From positions 18,288-82,287 of the forward strand of contig NZ_PQSS01000031.1 in NCBI RefSeq assembly GCF_002920535.1: a DNA stretch of 64,000 nt, written 5' to 3'. The DNA is from Streptomyces sp. Ru71 (lineage in GTDB: Bacteria > Actinomycetota > Actinomycetes > Streptomycetales > Streptomycetaceae). Made by a program: the position numbers and the translations under genes. Below the pieces are notes generated by a model that did not search any database, was not told where the DNA came from, and worked only from the letters and a program-made list of their open reading frames with translations. Of the stretch, positions 31,761 through 41,175 are shown one piece after another; position 1 is the first letter of the stretch, and each line of letters begins with the position of its first letter.

Positions 31761-32753
31761 ATGGAGAGGGCAGAGCAGTTGAGCAGCGTACGAGGCAAGA
31801 AGATCCTGGTCACCGGAGGGGCGGGCACCATCGGCTCGAACCTCGTCGACCTCCTGGCCGAGGGCGGTGCCCGCGAGATCGTCGTGCTCGACAACTTCGT
31901 GCGCGGCCGGATGGCCAACCTGGCGCGGGCGCTGGGCAGCGGCGTGGTGCAGGTCGTCGACGGCGACGTCCGGGACACCGCCACGGTGCGGAAGGTCACC
32001 GAGGGCGCCGACCTGGTGTTCCATCTCGCCGCCATCCGCATCACCCAGTGCGCGGAGGAGCCCCGGCTCGCCAACGAAGTGCTGGTCGACGGCACGTTCA
32101 ACGTCCTGGAGGCGGCGGTCGACGCCGGGGTGTCCAAGGTGGTCGCCTCGTCCTCGGCGTCCGTCTACGGCATGGCCGACACCTTCCCGACCACCGAGGA
32201 CCACCACCCGTACCACAACGACACCTTCTACGGCGCCGCCAAGGCCTTCAACGAGGGCATGCTGCGCAGCTTTCACGCCATGTACGGGCTGGACTACGTG
32301 GCCCTGCGCTACTTCAACGTGTACGGGCCCCGCATGGACATCCACGGCCTGTACACCGAGGTGCTCATCCGCTGGATGGAGCGCATCGAGGCCGGCGAGC
32401 CGCCGCTGATCCTCGGAGACGGCAGCCAGACCATGGACTTCGTCGACGTCCGTGACATCGCCAGGGCCAATGTGCTGGCCGCCGAGTCGGACGTCACCGA
32501 CGAGGTGTTCAACGTCGCCAGCGGCACCGAGACCTCGCTGAAGGAGCTCGCCCAGGGCCTGCTGGAGGCCATGGGCGCGTCCGGGCTGGAGCCCGAGCAC
32601 GGCCCCGCCCGCGCGGTGAACGGGGTGACCCGGCGCCTGGCCGACACCAGCCGGGCCGCCGAACGGCTCGGCTTCACCGCCCGCATCGACCTGCGCACCG
32701 GACTGAAGGACCTGGTCGAGTGGTGGCGCGCGGAGCGGGAGGCGGCCGTATGA
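31761..32753 (+). CDS. NAD-dependent epimerase/dehydratase (nucleotide-sugar)
   Basis: A 330-residue extended short-chain dehydrogenase. ILVTGGAGTIGSNLVDLL binds NAD, SSSASVYG carries the catalytic serine, and YGAAKAFNE the Tyr and Lys of YxxxK. RYFNVYGPRMDIHG and GDGSQTMDFVDVRDIARA are the substrate-binding blocks of the UDP-glucose 4-epimerase-like branch. It should epimerise or modify a nucleotide sugar for the exopolysaccharide. Its stop overlaps the next start (ATGA). The exact substrate cannot be told. Confidence 0.88.
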   Translation: MERAEQLSSVRGKKILVTGGAGTIGSNLVDLLAEGGAREIVVLDNFVRGRMANLARALGSGVVQVVDGDVRDTATVRKVTEGADLVFHLAAIRITQCAEEPRLANEVLVDGTFNVLEAAVDAGVSKVVASSSASVYGMADTFPTTEDHHPYHNDTFYGAAKAFNEGMLRSFHAMYGLDYVALRYFNVYGPRMDIHGLYTEVLIRWMERIEAGEPPLILGDGSQTMDFVDVRDIARANVLAAESDVTDEVFNVASGTETSLKELAQGLLEAMGASGLEPEHGPARAVNGVTRRLADTSRAAERLGFTARIDLRTGLKDLVEWWRAEREAAV

Positions 32754-33889
32754 GCACCGACCGCGTCCCCGTGATGATCCCCTGGCTCGGCGAGGAGGAG
32801 GCCCGGGCCGCCGCCGAGGCGGTGCTGTCCGGCTGGGTCGCCCAGGGCCCCCGGGTCGCCGCCTTCGAGCGGGCCTTCGCCGAGCGGGTCGGCGCCGAGC
32901 ACGCCGTCGCGGTCAGCTCGTGCACCACCGCCCTGCACCTGTCCCTCGTCGCCCTCGGTCTCGGCCCCGGCGACGAGGTGATCGTGCCCTCCCTGTCGTT
33001 CATCGCCACCGCCAACGCGGTCCGCTACGTCGGCGCCGAGCCGGTCTTCGCGGACGTGGAGGCGGCCACCGGCAACCTGACCCCGGCCACCGTGGACGCC
33101 GTGCGCACCCCGCGCACCCGGGCCGTCCTCGTCGTCCACCAGGGCGGCGTACCGGCCGACGTGCACGCCCTGCGCGCCGCCTGCGCCGACTGGCAGCTCC
33201 CGCTGGTCGAGGACGCGGCCTGCGCCATCGGCTCGACGGCCGGCGGCAAGCCCGTGGGGCACGGCGCGCTGATCGCCGCCTGGTCCTTCCACCCCCGCAA
33301 GGTCGTCACCACCGGCGAGGGCGGCATGATCACCACCGACGACGCCGCGTGGGCCGAGCGGCTGCGCCGGCTGCGCGAGCACGGGATGAACGCCTCCGCG
33401 GCGGAGCGTCACGCCAGCGACAGGCCGGTCCTGGAGAGCTATCTGGAGGTCGGCTACAACTACCGGATGACCGACATCCAGGCCGCGGTCGGCCTGGTCC
33501 AGCTCGGCCGGCTCGACGAGATGATCGCCCGCCGCCGGGAACTGGCGGCACGCTACGACGCGTTGCTCCGGAACGTCCCGGGCCTCACCCCGGTCCGCGA
33601 CCCCGAGCACGGCGAGAGCAACTTCCAGTCCTACTGGGTGCTGCTGGGCGAGGACTTCCCCGTCGGCCGGGACGACCTGCTCGCCGCGCTCGCCGCGGCC
33701 GGTGTCTCCGCCCGGCGCGGCATCATGGCCGCCCACCTGGAACCCGCCTACGCCGGCCACCCGCACGCCCCGCTGCCGGTCACCGAGCGCCTCAGCCGCG
33801 ACTCGCTGATCCTGCCGCTGTTCCACACGATGACCGAGCCCCAGCAGGACCGCGTCGTCGCCGTGCTGCGCGAACAGGCGGCGCCATGA
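32750..33889 (+). CDS. DegT/DnrJ/EryC1/StrS aminotransferase (first of two)
   Basis: A 379-residue PLP-dependent sugar aminotransferase. VSSCTTALHLSLVALGLGPGDEV is the phosphate-binding N-terminal block, and VEDAACAIGST has the Asp that contacts the PLP nitrogen. WSFHPRKVVTTGEGGMI has the Lys of the internal aldimine, and GYNYRMTDIQAAVGLVQL is a family hallmark. It overlaps the upstream epimerase and the downstream PglD-like acetyltransferase gene by four bases each. This pairing suggests that it aminates a keto sugar that is then N-acetylated, as PglE and PglD do. Confidence 0.9.
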   Translation: MSTDRVPVMIPWLGEEEARAAAEAVLSGWVAQGPRVAAFERAFAERVGAEHAVAVSSCTTALHLSLVALGLGPGDEVIVPSLSFIATANAVRYVGAEPVFADVEAATGNLTPATVDAVRTPRTRAVLVVHQGGVPADVHALRAACADWQLPLVEDAACAIGSTAGGKPVGHGALIAAWSFHPRKVVTTGEGGMITTDDAAWAERLRRLREHGMNASAAERHASDRPVLESYLEVGYNYRMTDIQAAVGLVQLGRLDEMIARRRELAARYDALLRNVPGLTPVRDPEHGESNFQSYWVLLGEDFPVGRDDLLAALAAAGVSARRGIMAAHLEPAYAGHPHAPLPVTERLSRDSLILPLFHTMTEPQQDRVVAVLREQAAP

Positions 33890-34575
33890 GCGAACTGCTG
33901 ATCATCGGCGCCGGCGGCTTCGCCCGGGAGACCGCCCAGGCCGTACGGGACGCGGGCGAGGCCAAGCTGCTCGGGCACCTCGACGACAACCGCGCCCTGC
34001 ACGGCACCGAGGTCGACGGCGTGCCCGTGCTCGGCGGCTGCGACCTGGTGCACGACCTGCCCGACGCCCGGGTGGTGATCTGCGTGGGCAACCCCCGCGA
34101 CTACGCCGCCCGAGCGCGGCTGGTGCGCCGGCTCAACCTGCCCCCGGACCGCTGGGCCACCGTCGTCCATCCGACCGCGGCCGTCTCGGCCACCTCACGG
34201 ATCGGCCCGGGCTCGGTCCTGCTCGCGCACTGCGTGCTGACCGCCGCGGTGCGGGTGGGCGCGCACGTCGCGGTCATGCCGCACGTCGTGCTCACCCACG
34301 ACGACGTGGTCGAGGACTACGTCACCATCGCGGCCGGCGCCCGGCTGGGCGGGGGAGTACGGCTGGCCCGGGGCAGCTATCTGGGCTCCGGGACGCTGGT
34401 CCGGGAGGGCACCACGGTCGGCGCCTGGTCGCAGATCGGCATGGGGAGCACCGTGCTCGGCGACGTCCCGCCGGGCGAGGTGTGGGTGGGGAGCCCGGCC
34501 CGGCGGCTGCGCGAGGCGGCCGCCCCGGCGCTGGACGAACAGGCGAGACGAACCATGGGGGGACAGACCGTATGA
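33886..34575 (+). CDS. NeuD/PglD-family sugar O/N-acetyltransferase
   Basis: A 229-residue protein. The N-terminal Rossmann-like domain ELLIIGAGGFARETAQAV is typical of the NeuD/PglD family. The C-terminal half is a left-handed beta-helix of hexapeptide repeats (SRIGPGSVLLAHCVLTAAV, GAHVAVMPHVVLTHDDVV), where His residues serve as general base. GEVWVGSPARRLRE closes the domain. It acetylates an amino sugar nucleotide using acetyl-CoA. Both ends overlap neighbouring aminotransferase genes, so it is in the middle of a tightly coupled sugar module. Confidence 0.87.
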   Translation: MSELLIIGAGGFARETAQAVRDAGEAKLLGHLDDNRALHGTEVDGVPVLGGCDLVHDLPDARVVICVGNPRDYAARARLVRRLNLPPDRWATVVHPTAAVSATSRIGPGSVLLAHCVLTAAVRVGAHVAVMPHVVLTHDDVVEDYVTIAAGARLGGGVRLARGSYLGSGTLVREGTTVGAWSQIGMGSTVLGDVPPGEVWVGSPARRLREAAAPALDEQARRTMGGQTV

Positions 34576-35690
34576 ACCGGATTCCGCTGGTGGACCTCAA
34601 GGCCGCCCACGAGGAGGTCGCCGACGAGGTACAGGCCGGGTTCGCCCGCGTCCTGGCCGGCACGGCGTTCATCGGGGGCGAGGAGGTCGGCCTCTTCGAG
34701 CGCGAGTACGCCGGCTTCGGCGGCGTCGCGCACTGCGTGGGCGTCGCCAACGGCACCGACGCCGTCGAACTCGCCCTGCGCGCGAGCGGGGTCGGGCCCG
34801 GCGACGAGGTCGTGGTGCCCGCGAACACCTTCATCGCCACCGTCGGCGCCGTCGCCAGGATCGGCGCACGGCCGGTCCTCGCGGACTGCCTGCCCGACAG
34901 CCACCTGCTCGACCCGCAGGCGGCGCTGGACGCGGTCGGCCCGGCCACCCGCGCGGTGATCCCCGTCCATCTCTACGGGCAGCTGGCGGACGTGACGGAA
35001 CTGACCCGCCACCTGCCCGAGAGCGTGCGGGTCGTCGAGGACGCCGCGCAGTGCCAGGGCGCGAGCCGCGACGGCCGCACCCCCGGCAGCGGCACCATCG
35101 CCGCCACCAGCTTCTACCCCGGCAAGAACCTGGGCGCCTACGGCGACGCGGGCGCGGTCCTCACCGACGACGAGGAACGCGCCGGCCTGGTACGCGCCAT
35201 CGCCAACCACGGCGGCGTCGCCAAGTACCGCCACGACGTGCCCGGCTTCAACAGCCGCCTGGACGGACTGCAGGCCGTCGTACTGCGCGCCAAACTCGCC
35301 CGGCTGGCGGACGGCAACGCGGCCCGGCGGGCGGCAGCCGCCCGCTACGACGCGCTGCTCGCCGGCCTGGCGGCGGCCGGCCGGGTGATCCTGCCGGCGA
35401 CCGTGCCCGGCAACGTCCACGTCTGGCACCTCTACGTCGTCCAGGTCACCGGCGCGGACCGCGACGACGTCGTCGGCAAGCTCAACGCCGAGGGCATCGG
35501 CGCCGGCGTGCACTACCCCACCCCCGTCCACCTCACCCCGGCCTACCGCCATCTCGGCCACACCCGGGGCGACTTCCCGAACGCGGAGCACGCGGCCGAA
35601 CGCATCCTGTCGCTGCCGCTCTACCCGCAGATCACCCCCGACCAGCAGCAGCGGGTCGTGGACGCGCTCACCGAGGCGCTCGCAAGCTGA
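34572..35690 (+). CDS. DegT/DnrJ/EryC1/StrS aminotransferase, WbpE-like (second of two)
   Basis: A 372-residue PLP enzyme. The N-terminus IPLVDLKAAHEEVADEV is characteristic of the WbpE/WlbC branch that transfers an amino group to C3 of a UDP-3-keto-hexuronic acid. VANGTDAVELALRA binds the PLP phosphate, VVEDAAQCQGA the ring nitrogen, and SFYPGKNLGAYGDAGA carries the Schiff-base lysine. NSRLDGLQAVVLRAKL and HYPTPVHLTPAY follow. It is the natural partner of the Gfo/Idh dehydrogenase at 30699, which in known systems must be coupled to recycle cofactors. A hairpin lies just after the stop. Confidence 0.9.
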   Translation: MNRIPLVDLKAAHEEVADEVQAGFARVLAGTAFIGGEEVGLFEREYAGFGGVAHCVGVANGTDAVELALRASGVGPGDEVVVPANTFIATVGAVARIGARPVLADCLPDSHLLDPQAALDAVGPATRAVIPVHLYGQLADVTELTRHLPESVRVVEDAAQCQGASRDGRTPGSGTIAATSFYPGKNLGAYGDAGAVLTDDEERAGLVRAIANHGGVAKYRHDVPGFNSRLDGLQAVVLRAKLARLADGNAARRAAAARYDALLAGLAAAGRVILPATVPGNVHVWHLYVVQVTGADRDDVVGKLNAEGIGAGVHYPTPVHLTPAYRHLGHTRGDFPNAEHAAERILSLPLYPQITPDQQQRVVDALTEALAS

Positions 35691-35706
35691 CACACCCCGC
35701 TCCACC

Positions 35707-35725
35707 CCCGACCGAACGGGTCGGG
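35707..35725 (+). terminator. short GC hairpin after the aminotransferase gene
   Basis: CCCGACC and GGTCGGG pair over seven bases around a GAACG loop, 17 bases after the aminotransferase stop and 28 bases before the next ATG. It may end the sugar-nucleotide transcript or attenuate reading into the secreted-protein gene. Confidence 0.5.
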
Positions 35726-35752
35726 CCTGCACAGCACCGCTGAGAGGTACTC

Positions 35753-38700
35753 ATGAACAGTTGGAGCAGACGACTCAGGGGCGGGCGCCTCGCCGTCGTC
35801 GCAGCGTTGATCTTTGCGGTGCTCCCGCAGGCCGTGCCCGCACAGGCCGTGACCGATCCGTGCGGGGCGGGCTCGAACCCGATCGTGTGCGAGAACTCCA
35901 AGCCGGGCAGCCCCAAGTCCGACTGGTTCTCCGCCAACGCCTACGGAGACATCAAGGGTTTCACGACCAAGGAGAGCGTCCAGGCCGGGGAGACCGTCCA
36001 GTTCAAGGTCCAGTCGAAGACCCCGTACCGCATCGAGATCTACCGCCTGGGCTGGTACGGCGGCAACGGCGCGCGTGAGATCTCGACGGCGGCGCAGGCG
36101 GCGGTGACCTACCCGGCGAACTACACCACCAGCCCCAAGAGCTGCACCACCAAGGCCGCCACCGGCCTGGTCGACTGCGGCAACTGGCCCGTCACCGCCG
36201 GCTGGACGGTGCCGAGCGACGCCGTGTCCGGCCTGTACATCGCGAACCTGACGCAGACCGACGGCGACGGCCTCATGCCGTACCCGTTCGTCGTCCGCAA
36301 GGACTCCAGCACCTCCGACATCGTCGTGCAGACCAGCGACCAGACCTGGCAGGCGTACAACGACTACGGCGGCCAGGACCTCTACGGCGGCACCGGTCCC
36401 GCGCCCGACGGCCGCGCCTACGAGGTCAGCTACAACCGGCCGCTGGACATCGGCGGTGACAACGGCATCTACGGCTCCGAGTTCATGATGCTGTCCTGGC
36501 TGGAACGCAACGGCTACGACGTCAGCTACCTCTCCGGCGTGGACGTGTCGGCCAACGGCTCCACCCTGCTGAAGAACCACAAGGTGTACCTGTCCTCCGG
36601 GCACGACGAGTACTGGACGCAGAGCCAGTACTCCAACGTGCTCGCGGCCCGCAAGGCCGGTGTGCGGGAGGCCTTCTTCAGCGGCAACGAGGTCTTCTGG
36701 AAGACCCGCCTCGCCCCCAGCATCGACGGCGCGAACACGGCGAACCGCACCCTGGTCTGCTACAAGATGACCAAGATGGCGCAGAACAACGGCATCGCCG
36801 ACCCCAGCGGCATCTGGACCGGCACCTGGATGGACCCGGCCAGCACCCAGTACGGGCAGGCCTACCAGCCGCCGAACATCCTCACCGGCTCCATGTTCAC
36901 CGTGAACGGCTACCGCGCCGACTCCATCACGGTCCCCGGCTCCTACGGCAAGAACCGGCTGTGGCGGGGCACCTCCATCGCGAACCTCACGCCGAGCCAG
37001 ACGGCCACCTTCCCGGCCGGCACGCTCGGCTACGAGTGGGACAGCGACATCACCAACGGCACCCGGCCCGCCGGGGCGATCGACCTGTCGTCCACGACGG
37101 TCGACATCAACGACGGCAAGTACCGCCTGGACTGGGGCAACACCTACGGCAACGGCACCGCCACGCACAACCTCGTCGCCTTCCGCGACCAGGACTCCGG
37201 GGCGCTGGTGTTCGGCTCGGGCACCGTGCAGTGGTCGTGGGGGCTGACCAACGTGCCCACCTACAACCCCGAGGACACGGTGGTCACCGAGGACTCGCGG
37301 ATGCAGCAGGCGACGTTGAACCTCCTCGCCGACATGGGCGTCCAGCCGCTGACCCGGCAGAGCAACCTCGTGGCCGCCACCGCCTCCACCGACACCGCGG
37401 GACCGGCCGTCACCGTGTCGAGCCCGGCCTCCGGGGCCACCCTCCCGGCGCTGAAGCCGGTCACGATCACCGGCGCCGCCACCGACTCCGGCGGGGGAGT
37501 GGTCGCCCGCGTGGAGGTGTCCACGGACGGCGGGACGACGTGGAACGCAGCCACCGGCCTCACCTCCTGGAAGTACACCTGGACGCCCACCGTTCCGGGT
37601 GCGGCGTCGATCAAGGTCCGCGCGGTCGACGACAGCGTCAACATCGGCGCCGTCACGACCCTCCCGGTGACCGTCGGCCCCCAGACCTGCCCCTGCACCG
37701 TGTGGCCGGCCTCGTCCGTGCCCGGCACCGTCAACGCGGGCGACGGCAGCTCCGTGGAGCTCGGCGTCAAGTTCCGCACCACGGTCGCCGGTTCGATCAC
37801 CGGCGTGCGCTTCTACAAGTCGCCCGCCAACACCGGCACCCACACGGGCAGCCTGTGGACCGCCTCCGGCACCCGCCTGGCCACCGGCACCTTCACAGGC
37901 GAGACGGCCTCCGGCTGGCAGCAGCTCAACTTCGCCACCCCGGTCGCGGTGAAGGCCAACACCACGTACGTGGCCTCCTACTTCGCTCCGAACGGCGGCT
38001 ACTCCTACGACGGCGGCTACTTCACCGACAGCGGCGCGGGCCTCGCCCCGCTCACCGCGCTGAAGTCCGGCACCGACGGCGGCAACGGCGTCTACCGCTA
38101 CAGCTCCACCAGCGCCTTCCCGTCCTCGCAGTCCACCGGCAGCAACTACTGGGTCGACGTGGTGCTGGACACCGCGACGGCCAGCACCGCACCGCCCACC
38201 GTCACCGCGACCTCCCCGACCTCGGGGGCCACCGGCACGGCGATCACGGCACCGGTGTCCGCGACGTTCAGCTCGTCCATCGACTCCGACAGCCTGACGT
38301 TCACCGTGAAGGACCCGGACGGCACCGCCGTGCCCGGCTCCGTCACGCTGCCCGCGGCGAACAAGGCGACCTTCACCCCGTCGACCCAGCTGGCGCTGCA
38401 CACCACGTACACGGCGACCGTGCAGGCCTCGGACGTGTGGGGCAACGCCATGGCGGACCCGGTGACCTGGTCCTTCACCACCAGCTCCACCCCGCCCGCG
38501 GTGACCTGCCCCTGCACCCTGTGGAACGCGAACACGGTGCCGGCCAACCCCGACATGACCTCCGACACCAACTCCGTCGAGCTGGGCACCCGGTTCACGT
38601 CCTCCACGGCCGGCTGGATCACCGGCGTCACCTTCTACAAGGGCACCGGCAACACCGGCACCCACACCGGCAGCCTGTGGACCGACGACGGCACCCTGCT

Positions 38701-39358
38701 GGCCGGCGGCACCTTCACCGGCGAGACCGCCTCCGGCTGGCAGACGCTGACCTTCGCCACCCCCGTGGCGGTCACCGCGGGCACCCCGTACGTCGTCTCC
38801 TACCACGCGCCGAACGGCAACTACGCGGTCGACGGCGGCTACTTCACGGCAGCCCACCAGTCGTACCCGCTGACCGCCACCGCCGACACCACCGCGCACC
38901 ACAACGGGCTCTACCGCTACGGCGCCGGACCGCTCTTCCCCAACAGCTCCTACGGATCGGCGAACTACTGGGTCGGCCCCGTCTTCACCGCCGACGACCC
39001 CGGCGCCGCCCTCGCACCGGCCACCGCCTCGGAGGTGACCACGTCCTCGGTGACGCACACCGCGGACGCGGCCTCCCCCCTCGTCACGACCGTGCCCGCC
39101 GGGACCGCCCTGTCGTCCGTCACGGCGACCGTGACCGTCCTGCCCGGACCCCAGGCGGCCGCCGCCCGAAAGCTCCACGTCACCGCCGTCACCTCCTACG
39201 ACCGGGCCACGCGCAAGGTGTCCGTGCACCTGTCCGCCCCGCTGCCGGACGGCACCCGCTTCAAGGTCACGGTCACGGCCCTCGACAAGCACCGCCACCC
39301 GGTGACGTCGCGGAGCTGGACCCTGACCGGCAAGACCGTCCGCACGAAGAAGAACTGA
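35753..39358 (+). CDS. large secreted protein: DMFase-beta-like domain plus two DUF4082 domains
   Basis: A 1201-residue protein with a Sec signal peptide (SWSRRLRGGRL, a hydrophobic core, then cleavage near AQA at 31-33). Residues 60-540 resemble the N,N-dimethylformamidase large-subunit fold: EIYRLGWYGGNGAR, LSSGHDEYWTQSQ and FFSGNEVFWKTRL. Residues 545-640 look like an Ig-like domain (TDSGGGVVARVEVSTDGG). Two DUF4082 domains, near 645-805 and 918-1080, share CPCT(V/L)W, NTGTHTGSLWT and GTFTGETASGW blocks and flank a Big_5-type domain. No membrane anchor or sortase signal is seen. Location inside the exopolysaccharide cluster suggests extracellular work on or with the polymer; catalytic function is not established. 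Confidence 0.82.
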   Translation: MNSWSRRLRGGRLAVVAALIFAVLPQAVPAQAVTDPCGAGSNPIVCENSKPGSPKSDWFSANAYGDIKGFTTKESVQAGETVQFKVQSKTPYRIEIYRLGWYGGNGAREISTAAQAAVTYPANYTTSPKSCTTKAATGLVDCGNWPVTAGWTVPSDAVSGLYIANLTQTDGDGLMPYPFVVRKDSSTSDIVVQTSDQTWQAYNDYGGQDLYGGTGPAPDGRAYEVSYNRPLDIGGDNGIYGSEFMMLSWLERNGYDVSYLSGVDVSANGSTLLKNHKVYLSSGHDEYWTQSQYSNVLAARKAGVREAFFSGNEVFWKTRLAPSIDGANTANRTLVCYKMTKMAQNNGIADPSGIWTGTWMDPASTQYGQAYQPPNILTGSMFTVNGYRADSITVPGSYGKNRLWRGTSIANLTPSQTATFPAGTLGYEWDSDITNGTRPAGAIDLSSTTVDINDGKYRLDWGNTYGNGTATHNLVAFRDQDSGALVFGSGTVQWSWGLTNVPTYNPEDTVVTEDSRMQQATLNLLADMGVQPLTRQSNLVAATASTDTAGPAVTVSSPASGATLPALKPVTITGAATDSGGGVVARVEVSTDGGTTWNAATGLTSWKYTWTPTVPGAASIKVRAVDDSVNIGAVTTLPVTVGPQTCPCTVWPASSVPGTVNAGDGSSVELGVKFRTTVAGSITGVRFYKSPANTGTHTGSLWTASGTRLATGTFTGETASGWQQLNFATPVAVKANTTYVASYFAPNGGYSYDGGYFTDSGAGLAPLTALKSGTDGGNGVYRYSSTSAFPSSQSTGSNYWVDVVLDTATASTAPPTVTATSPTSGATGTAITAPVSATFSSSIDSDSLTFTVKDPDGTAVPGSVTLPAANKATFTPSTQLALHTTYTATVQASDVWGNAMADPVTWSFTTSSTPPAVTCPCTLWNANTVPANPDMTSDTNSVELGTRFTSSTAGWITGVTFYKGTGNTGTHTGSLWTDDGTLLAGGTFTGETASGWQTLTFATPVAVTAGTPYVVSYHAPNGNYAVDGGYFTAAHQSYPLTATADTTAHHNGLYRYGAGPLFPNSSYGSANYWVGPVFTADDPGAALAPATASEVTTSSVTHTADAASPLVTTVPAGTALSSVTATVTVLPGPQAAAARKLHVTAVTSYDRATRKVSVHLSAPLPDGTRFKVTVTALDKHRHPVTSRSWTLTGKTVRTKKN

Positions 39359-39377
39359 CCGATTGGCTGCCGCATCG

Positions 39378-40424
39378 ATGAGCACCGTCAGTGTTGTCAT
39401 CCCCTGCTACAAGTACGGTCACTTCCTCGCCGACTGCGTGAGCAGCGTCCTGGACGAGCAGGACGGCGTGGACGTCCGGGTCCTCATCATCGACGACGCC
39501 TCACCCGACGACTCGGCGGAGACCGCGCAGAAGCTGGCCGCCTCCGACCCGCGGATCGAGGTCCTCGTCCACGAGAGGAACAAGGGCCACATCGCCACCT
39601 ACAACGAGGGCCTGCTGGAATGGGCCGACGGCGACTACGTGGCCCTGCTCTCCGCCGACGACCGGCTCGTCCCGGGCGCCCTGGTACGGGCCGCGGCCCT
39701 CCTGGACGCGCACCCCGAGGCGGGATTCGCCTACGGGCGCCCGCTGCGCTTCCGGCACGGCGGCCCACTGCCCAAGGCCCGCACCCGCTCCACCGGGTCG
39801 GTCGTCTACCCCGGGCAGTGGTGGCTGGAGCGGCGCTTTCGCGAGGGCACCGGCTGCATCACCTCGCCGGAAGTCGTCGTCCGCACCAGCCTGCAGCGCA
39901 CGGTCGGCGGCTACGACCCGGCGCTGCCGCACGCCGGCGACATCGAGATGTGGATGCGGCTCGCCGCACACGCCGACGTCGGCTACATCCGCGGCGCCGA
40001 CCAGGCCTACTACCGCGTCCACGGCGACAACATGTCCACCACGGACTTCGGCGGCCAGCTCGACGACCTGCGCCAGCGCCTCGTCGCCTTCGACTCGGTG
40101 CTCGCCAAGTGCGGCGACCGGCTGCCGCACGCCGACCGTCTGGCCGACCAGGTGCACACCCGGCTCGCCCGCTACGCGCTGCGCCGCGCCTACCGGGCCT
40201 ACGACCGGGGACGCACCGACGTCGTCCCGGTCGACGCGTGCGTGGCGTTCGCCGCGCAGTGCCTGCCGGGCTACCGTGCGCTGCCGGAGTACCGCGCGCT
40301 GCGGCTGCGGCGCCGGATCGGGGCGGCGGCGATGCCGTATCTGCAGCCGCTGGTGTGGTCGGCCGTGGCCGAGCGCGGCCGGGAGTGGCTGTGGTGGGAG
40401 TCCTGGAAGCGCCGCGGTATCTGA
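39378..40424 (+). CDS. glycosyltransferase family 2
   Basis: A 348-residue GT-A enzyme. VSVVIPCYKYGHFLADCVSSVL starts the fold, LIIDDASPDDSAE binds the nucleotide, and ALLSADDRLVPGAL holds the DD metal site. GDIEMWMRLAAHADVGYI is the typical acceptor-side block. No transmembrane helix is obvious. The ATG at 39378 is chosen; a TTG five codons earlier exists and neither has a strong ribosome binding site. It converges on a Wzz-like gene with only 17 bases between stops. Confidence 0.88.
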   Translation: MSTVSVVIPCYKYGHFLADCVSSVLDEQDGVDVRVLIIDDASPDDSAETAQKLAASDPRIEVLVHERNKGHIATYNEGLLEWADGDYVALLSADDRLVPGALVRAAALLDAHPEAGFAYGRPLRFRHGGPLPKARTRSTGSVVYPGQWWLERRFREGTGCITSPEVVVRTSLQRTVGGYDPALPHAGDIEMWMRLAAHADVGYIRGADQAYYRVHGDNMSTTDFGGQLDDLRQRLVAFDSVLAKCGDRLPHADRLADQVHTRLARYALRRAYRAYDRGRTDVVPVDACVAFAAQCLPGYRALPEYRALRLRRRIGAAAMPYLQPLVWSAVAERGREWLWWESWKRRGI

Positions 40425-40441
40425 TGAACCACCAGTTCCAC

Positions 40442-41104
40442 TCAGTGCGTCGCGGGAACCGGGCCGGCGTGCCGACGCCGGCCCGGCGCGTCCTCGCGGC
40501 GGCCCATCAGATACCGGTCGAGCCACAGGGCGCCCACGATGCCGCCGGCCACGCCCAGCAGAGCGGTGCCCGCCAGGCCCCGGCTCGGGGTGCCCTGCAC
40601 CTGGGCGGCGCTCGGGGAGGTCAGCACCGAGGCCGTGATCCGCGACCCGCCGGGAACGTTCTGGGAGGCCTGCAACGCCTCGACGTGCCGGGTGTAGACG
40701 TCGATGATGCCGCGTACGGCCGTCACCGCCTCGTCGGGCCCGGACGCCTGCGACTGCACCTGCAGCGACGGGATCAGATAGCGCGGCGTGGCGCTGGTGC
40801 CGCTGTTGCGCGGGACGAGCCGGTAGGTGCCCCGCACGCCCGCGGCCTTGAGCTCCTTCGCCCCGGCCGGGGACTGCAGCTGCTGGACGACCGCGTAGGA
40901 GACCAGGGCGAGCGGCGGCTGCAGATTGGTCAGCTGGTTGGGCTGGTTGCGCGTCACCGGAGGCTTGAGGACGACCACCGCGGAGCCGACGTACTGCGGG
41001 GTCGGGCGCACCACCTGGTAGGCGCCGGCGGCCGTCAGCAGCAGCGCGGCCACCACGACGTACCAGCGGCGCAGCAGCGCGTCGGCGACGTTCCCGGGGG
41101 ACAT
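40442..41104 (-). CDS. Wzz/YveK-like chain-length determinant protein
   Basis: A 220-residue inner-membrane protein. A cytoplasmic N-terminus (SPGNVADALLRRW) is followed by a first helix near residues 14-36 and an external domain beginning PTPQYVGSAVVVLKPP. A second helix lies near residues 180-202 (LAGTALLGVAGGIVGALW). This two-helix layout with a large external part is that of polysaccharide co-polymerases, which set chain length. The external domain is shorter than in enteric Wzz. The gene is divergent from the Wzz-polymerase fusion gene, 71 bases away. Confidence 0.78.
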   Translation of the reverse strand: MSPGNVADALLRRWYVVVAALLLTAAGAYQVVRPTPQYVGSAVVVLKPPVTRNQPNQLTNLQPPLALVSYAVVQQLQSPAGAKELKAAGVRGTYRLVPRNSGTSATPRYLIPSLQVQSQASGPDEAVTAVRGIIDVYTRHVEALQASQNVPGGSRITASVLTSPSAAQVQGTPSRGLAGTALLGVAGGIVGALWLDRYLMGRREDAPGRRRHAGPVPATH

Positions 41105-41175
41105 AGGAGATCCTTCCGTCAGCCCCGATACTGGCATCACGCGCGGCTCGACGCCACCGATTGGGGGGACGGTAC

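Noticed and set aside
35621..39400. 1259-codon minus-strand frame opposite the secreted protein
   Set aside because: Gly/Val/Arg-rich shadow without domains; the plus strand has a signal peptide and recognisable domains.
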